DNA from: Clusia tigrina
Lineage: Eukaryota; Arthropoda; Insecta; Diptera; Clusiidae
Direction: 5' to 3'
DNA length: 64,000 nt
Assembly (NCBI GenBank): GCA_920105625.2
Contig: OV050030.1
Location: 321,274,368 to 321,338,367, forward strand
In this document: positions 62,725 to 64,000 of the stretch, in pieces
Numbering within the stretch: the first letter of the stretch is position 1
How the letters are laid out: the number at the start of each line of letters is the position of its first letter
The notes under the pieces: generated by a model
What the model was told of the DNA's origin: nothing
Database searches by the model: none
The model's input: the letters and a program-made list of their open reading frames with translations, nothing else
Program-made: the position numbers and the translations under genes

Positions 62725-63345
62725 AACTTCTTTTTTTTATATTTTATATTCTTTTCTTTTTCATATTTTTCAACTTTTGTTTTTTTCTAACTTTTTCTTT
62801 TTTTATATTTGTTCTTTTTTTATCTGTTTATATTTTCATTTCCCCTTTTTTATATTTTGGTTTTTTATTGACTATTTTCTCACTGGCGTATATGCACACA
62901 AAATTACAAATTAATTACAACTTTAGCTTATGCTACGGTTTTATACATCGGGTCCTCTGCAATTGTTGGTTCTGGTAACACCCGTCCTGTGAGAGTGAAG
63001 TCCCTCGATGAACTCTACACACTCCTCCCTTCTTTCTTTTTTATATTTTGTATTCTTTTCTTTTCCATATTTTTTAACTTTTGTTTTCTGTTCTAATTTT
63101 TTCTTTTTTATATTTGTTCTTTTATTTCTCTCTCTTTATTTTTTTATTTCCCCTTTTTTATATTTTGGTCCTTTATTGACTATTTTCTCACTGGCGTATA
63201 TGCACACAAAATTACAAATTAATTACAACTTTAGCTTATGCTACGGCTTTATAAATCGGGCCCTCTACAATTGTTGGTTCTGGTAACGCCCGTCCTGTGA
63301 GAGTGAAGTCCCTCGATGAACTCTGCATACCCCTCCCTTCTTTCT
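62725..63345 (+). repeat. 308-bp tandem repeat, two copies
   Basis: Each unit has a T-rich half (tatattttggt.., ttcttttctttt) and a conserved half containing cactggcgtatatgcacaca, aattacaactttagcttatg and gtgagagtgaagtccctcga. Copy 1 ends and copy 2 starts around 63033. The conserved halves are over 95 percent identical by eye, the T-rich halves less so. No protein is encoded; similar Phe-rich frames are by-products. It could be a satellite-like monomer or an LTR/leader duplicate. Confidence 0.85.
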
Positions 63346-64000
63346 GGACCGGTACATACAAAGATGATGCAAGCTTATGCGAGTAGGTTCGCCTCTGACT
63401 AAGTCAAAATAAATATTCGCTTAGTAAGTGAATGTGGATTTTTAATAGAGGAAAACGTTATGAAGTTAGCCGATAATGCTTGCCTATGTAGTGCTTGATC
63501 CTTTCGTGGTTAAAATAATTTTTGCGCCAGGAGATTATTCTGCGAATCTAAATGAACGATGGTAGTTGTGGCTCTTATTGTTGTTGTAGCCGTTTCTCGA
63601 TATAATTACGGAGTATCCTCGGATTTTGACTAAAAATATCTCTTCCTCTTCACATAATATACATACTGACATATGTACTAATGGTAGATACGTTCGATTT
63701 TCTATACTGACAGCGTAAATGTTAATGTTTTTATGCCATTTTCGCAGCTATGCAATTAATATAAAGTATTATCAGTTTCTTACTTGTTAGATTAGATTCT
63801 GTTTCGTCTTCTTCTTATTATTACATTTCTTTCATTTTTAATATTTTTCCTCAGGTAAACAGTAAATTTTATGTATTATATAAATCTAATACGTCTTATC
63901 AACTAAATTATAAGTAAGTAATAATAACTATTCTCTTTACAGATATCATTAATTAACTATTATAAAATTTTTTTTATAAAATTGTTAGCGGCATTAGAAC
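63346..64000. other. Right-end interval, nothing recognised
   Basis: AT-rich, without frames over about 60 codons, repeats or motifs that could be assigned. Confidence 0.4.

Noticed and set aside
62717..63286. Phe-rich, membrane-like frames (65 and 92 codons)
   Set aside because: They are translations of the T-rich half of the 308-bp tandem repeat and differ between copies.

Overview
The window looks like repeat-rich nuclear DNA of an insect, most likely a higher fly. A tephritid fruit fly is a reasonable guess, but no species-diagnostic gene is present. The evidence is the mix of Jockey-, I-, LOA/BilBo- and CR1-group LINEs, BEL/Pao elements with an envelope-like third ORF, copia and gypsy-type remnants, mariner, Tc1 and PIF/Harbinger DNA transposons, very AT-rich DNA and kilobase-scale (AT)n arrays. 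I found no convincing single-copy host gene, tRNA, rRNA or CRISPR array. Almost every long ORF is a transposon protein, most carry stops or frameshifts, and there is one 200-base assembly gap (59831-60030).

Layout. 1-1.76 kb: antisense LOA-type LINE (LOA-A) running off the left edge. 1.95-4.44 kb: antisense I-type LINE. 4.5-5.18 kb: antisense BEL gag/protease scrap. 5.18-14.1 kb: sense Jockey LINE (Jockey-A) split by a second, nearly full-length Jockey LINE (Jockey-B, 6296-11029) with a 9-bp target duplication and a tandemly duplicated 5' end. 14.1-14.8 kb: antisense BEL gag start. 15.16-19.3 kb: CR1/L2-group LINE with an open ORF1. 19.4-21.0 kb: composite Jockey remnant (Jockey-C). 21.5-24.3 kb: antisense gypsy-type LTR pieces around a 945-bp Harbinger deletion derivative. 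24.56-26.15 kb: antisense BEL pol remnant with a 190-bp tandem duplication. 26.2-32.1 kb: Jockey remnants D, E and F, invaded by an antisense LOA tail (LOA-B) and by mariner-1. 32.1-32.9 kb: CR1-group RT fragment. 32.9-36.26 kb: decayed copia-1. 36.26-38.64 kb: 3' part of BEL-A (integrase plus env-like). 38.64-46.25 kb: BEL-B, nearly complete gag-PR-RT-RH-IN-env plus 3' LTR. 46.95-48.2 kb: mariner-2 with both ends. 48.46-53.2 kb: copia-2 split by antisense BEL-C, which has two short LTRs. 54.67-61.87 kb: LOA-type LINE (LOA-C) lying between (AT)n arrays of 2.5 kb and 0.8 kb. 61.87-62.5 kb: Tc1-type 3' end abutting the AT array. 62.7-63.35 kb: 308-bp tandem repeat. The last 650 bp show nothing recognisable.

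How the parts relate. These are independent mobile elements stacked by nested insertion and partial deletion, not a cooperating gene set. Several nesting steps can be read from target-site duplications. Short tandem duplications (23, 26, 26, 43, about 85, 190, 193 and 308 bp) recur across unrelated elements. The best-preserved coding pieces are the LOA-C RT/RNase H ORF, the CR1-group ORF1, and BEL-B pol and env. The region would fit pericentromeric heterochromatin or a piRNA-type transposon trap; that is inference and needs small-RNA or chromatin data.
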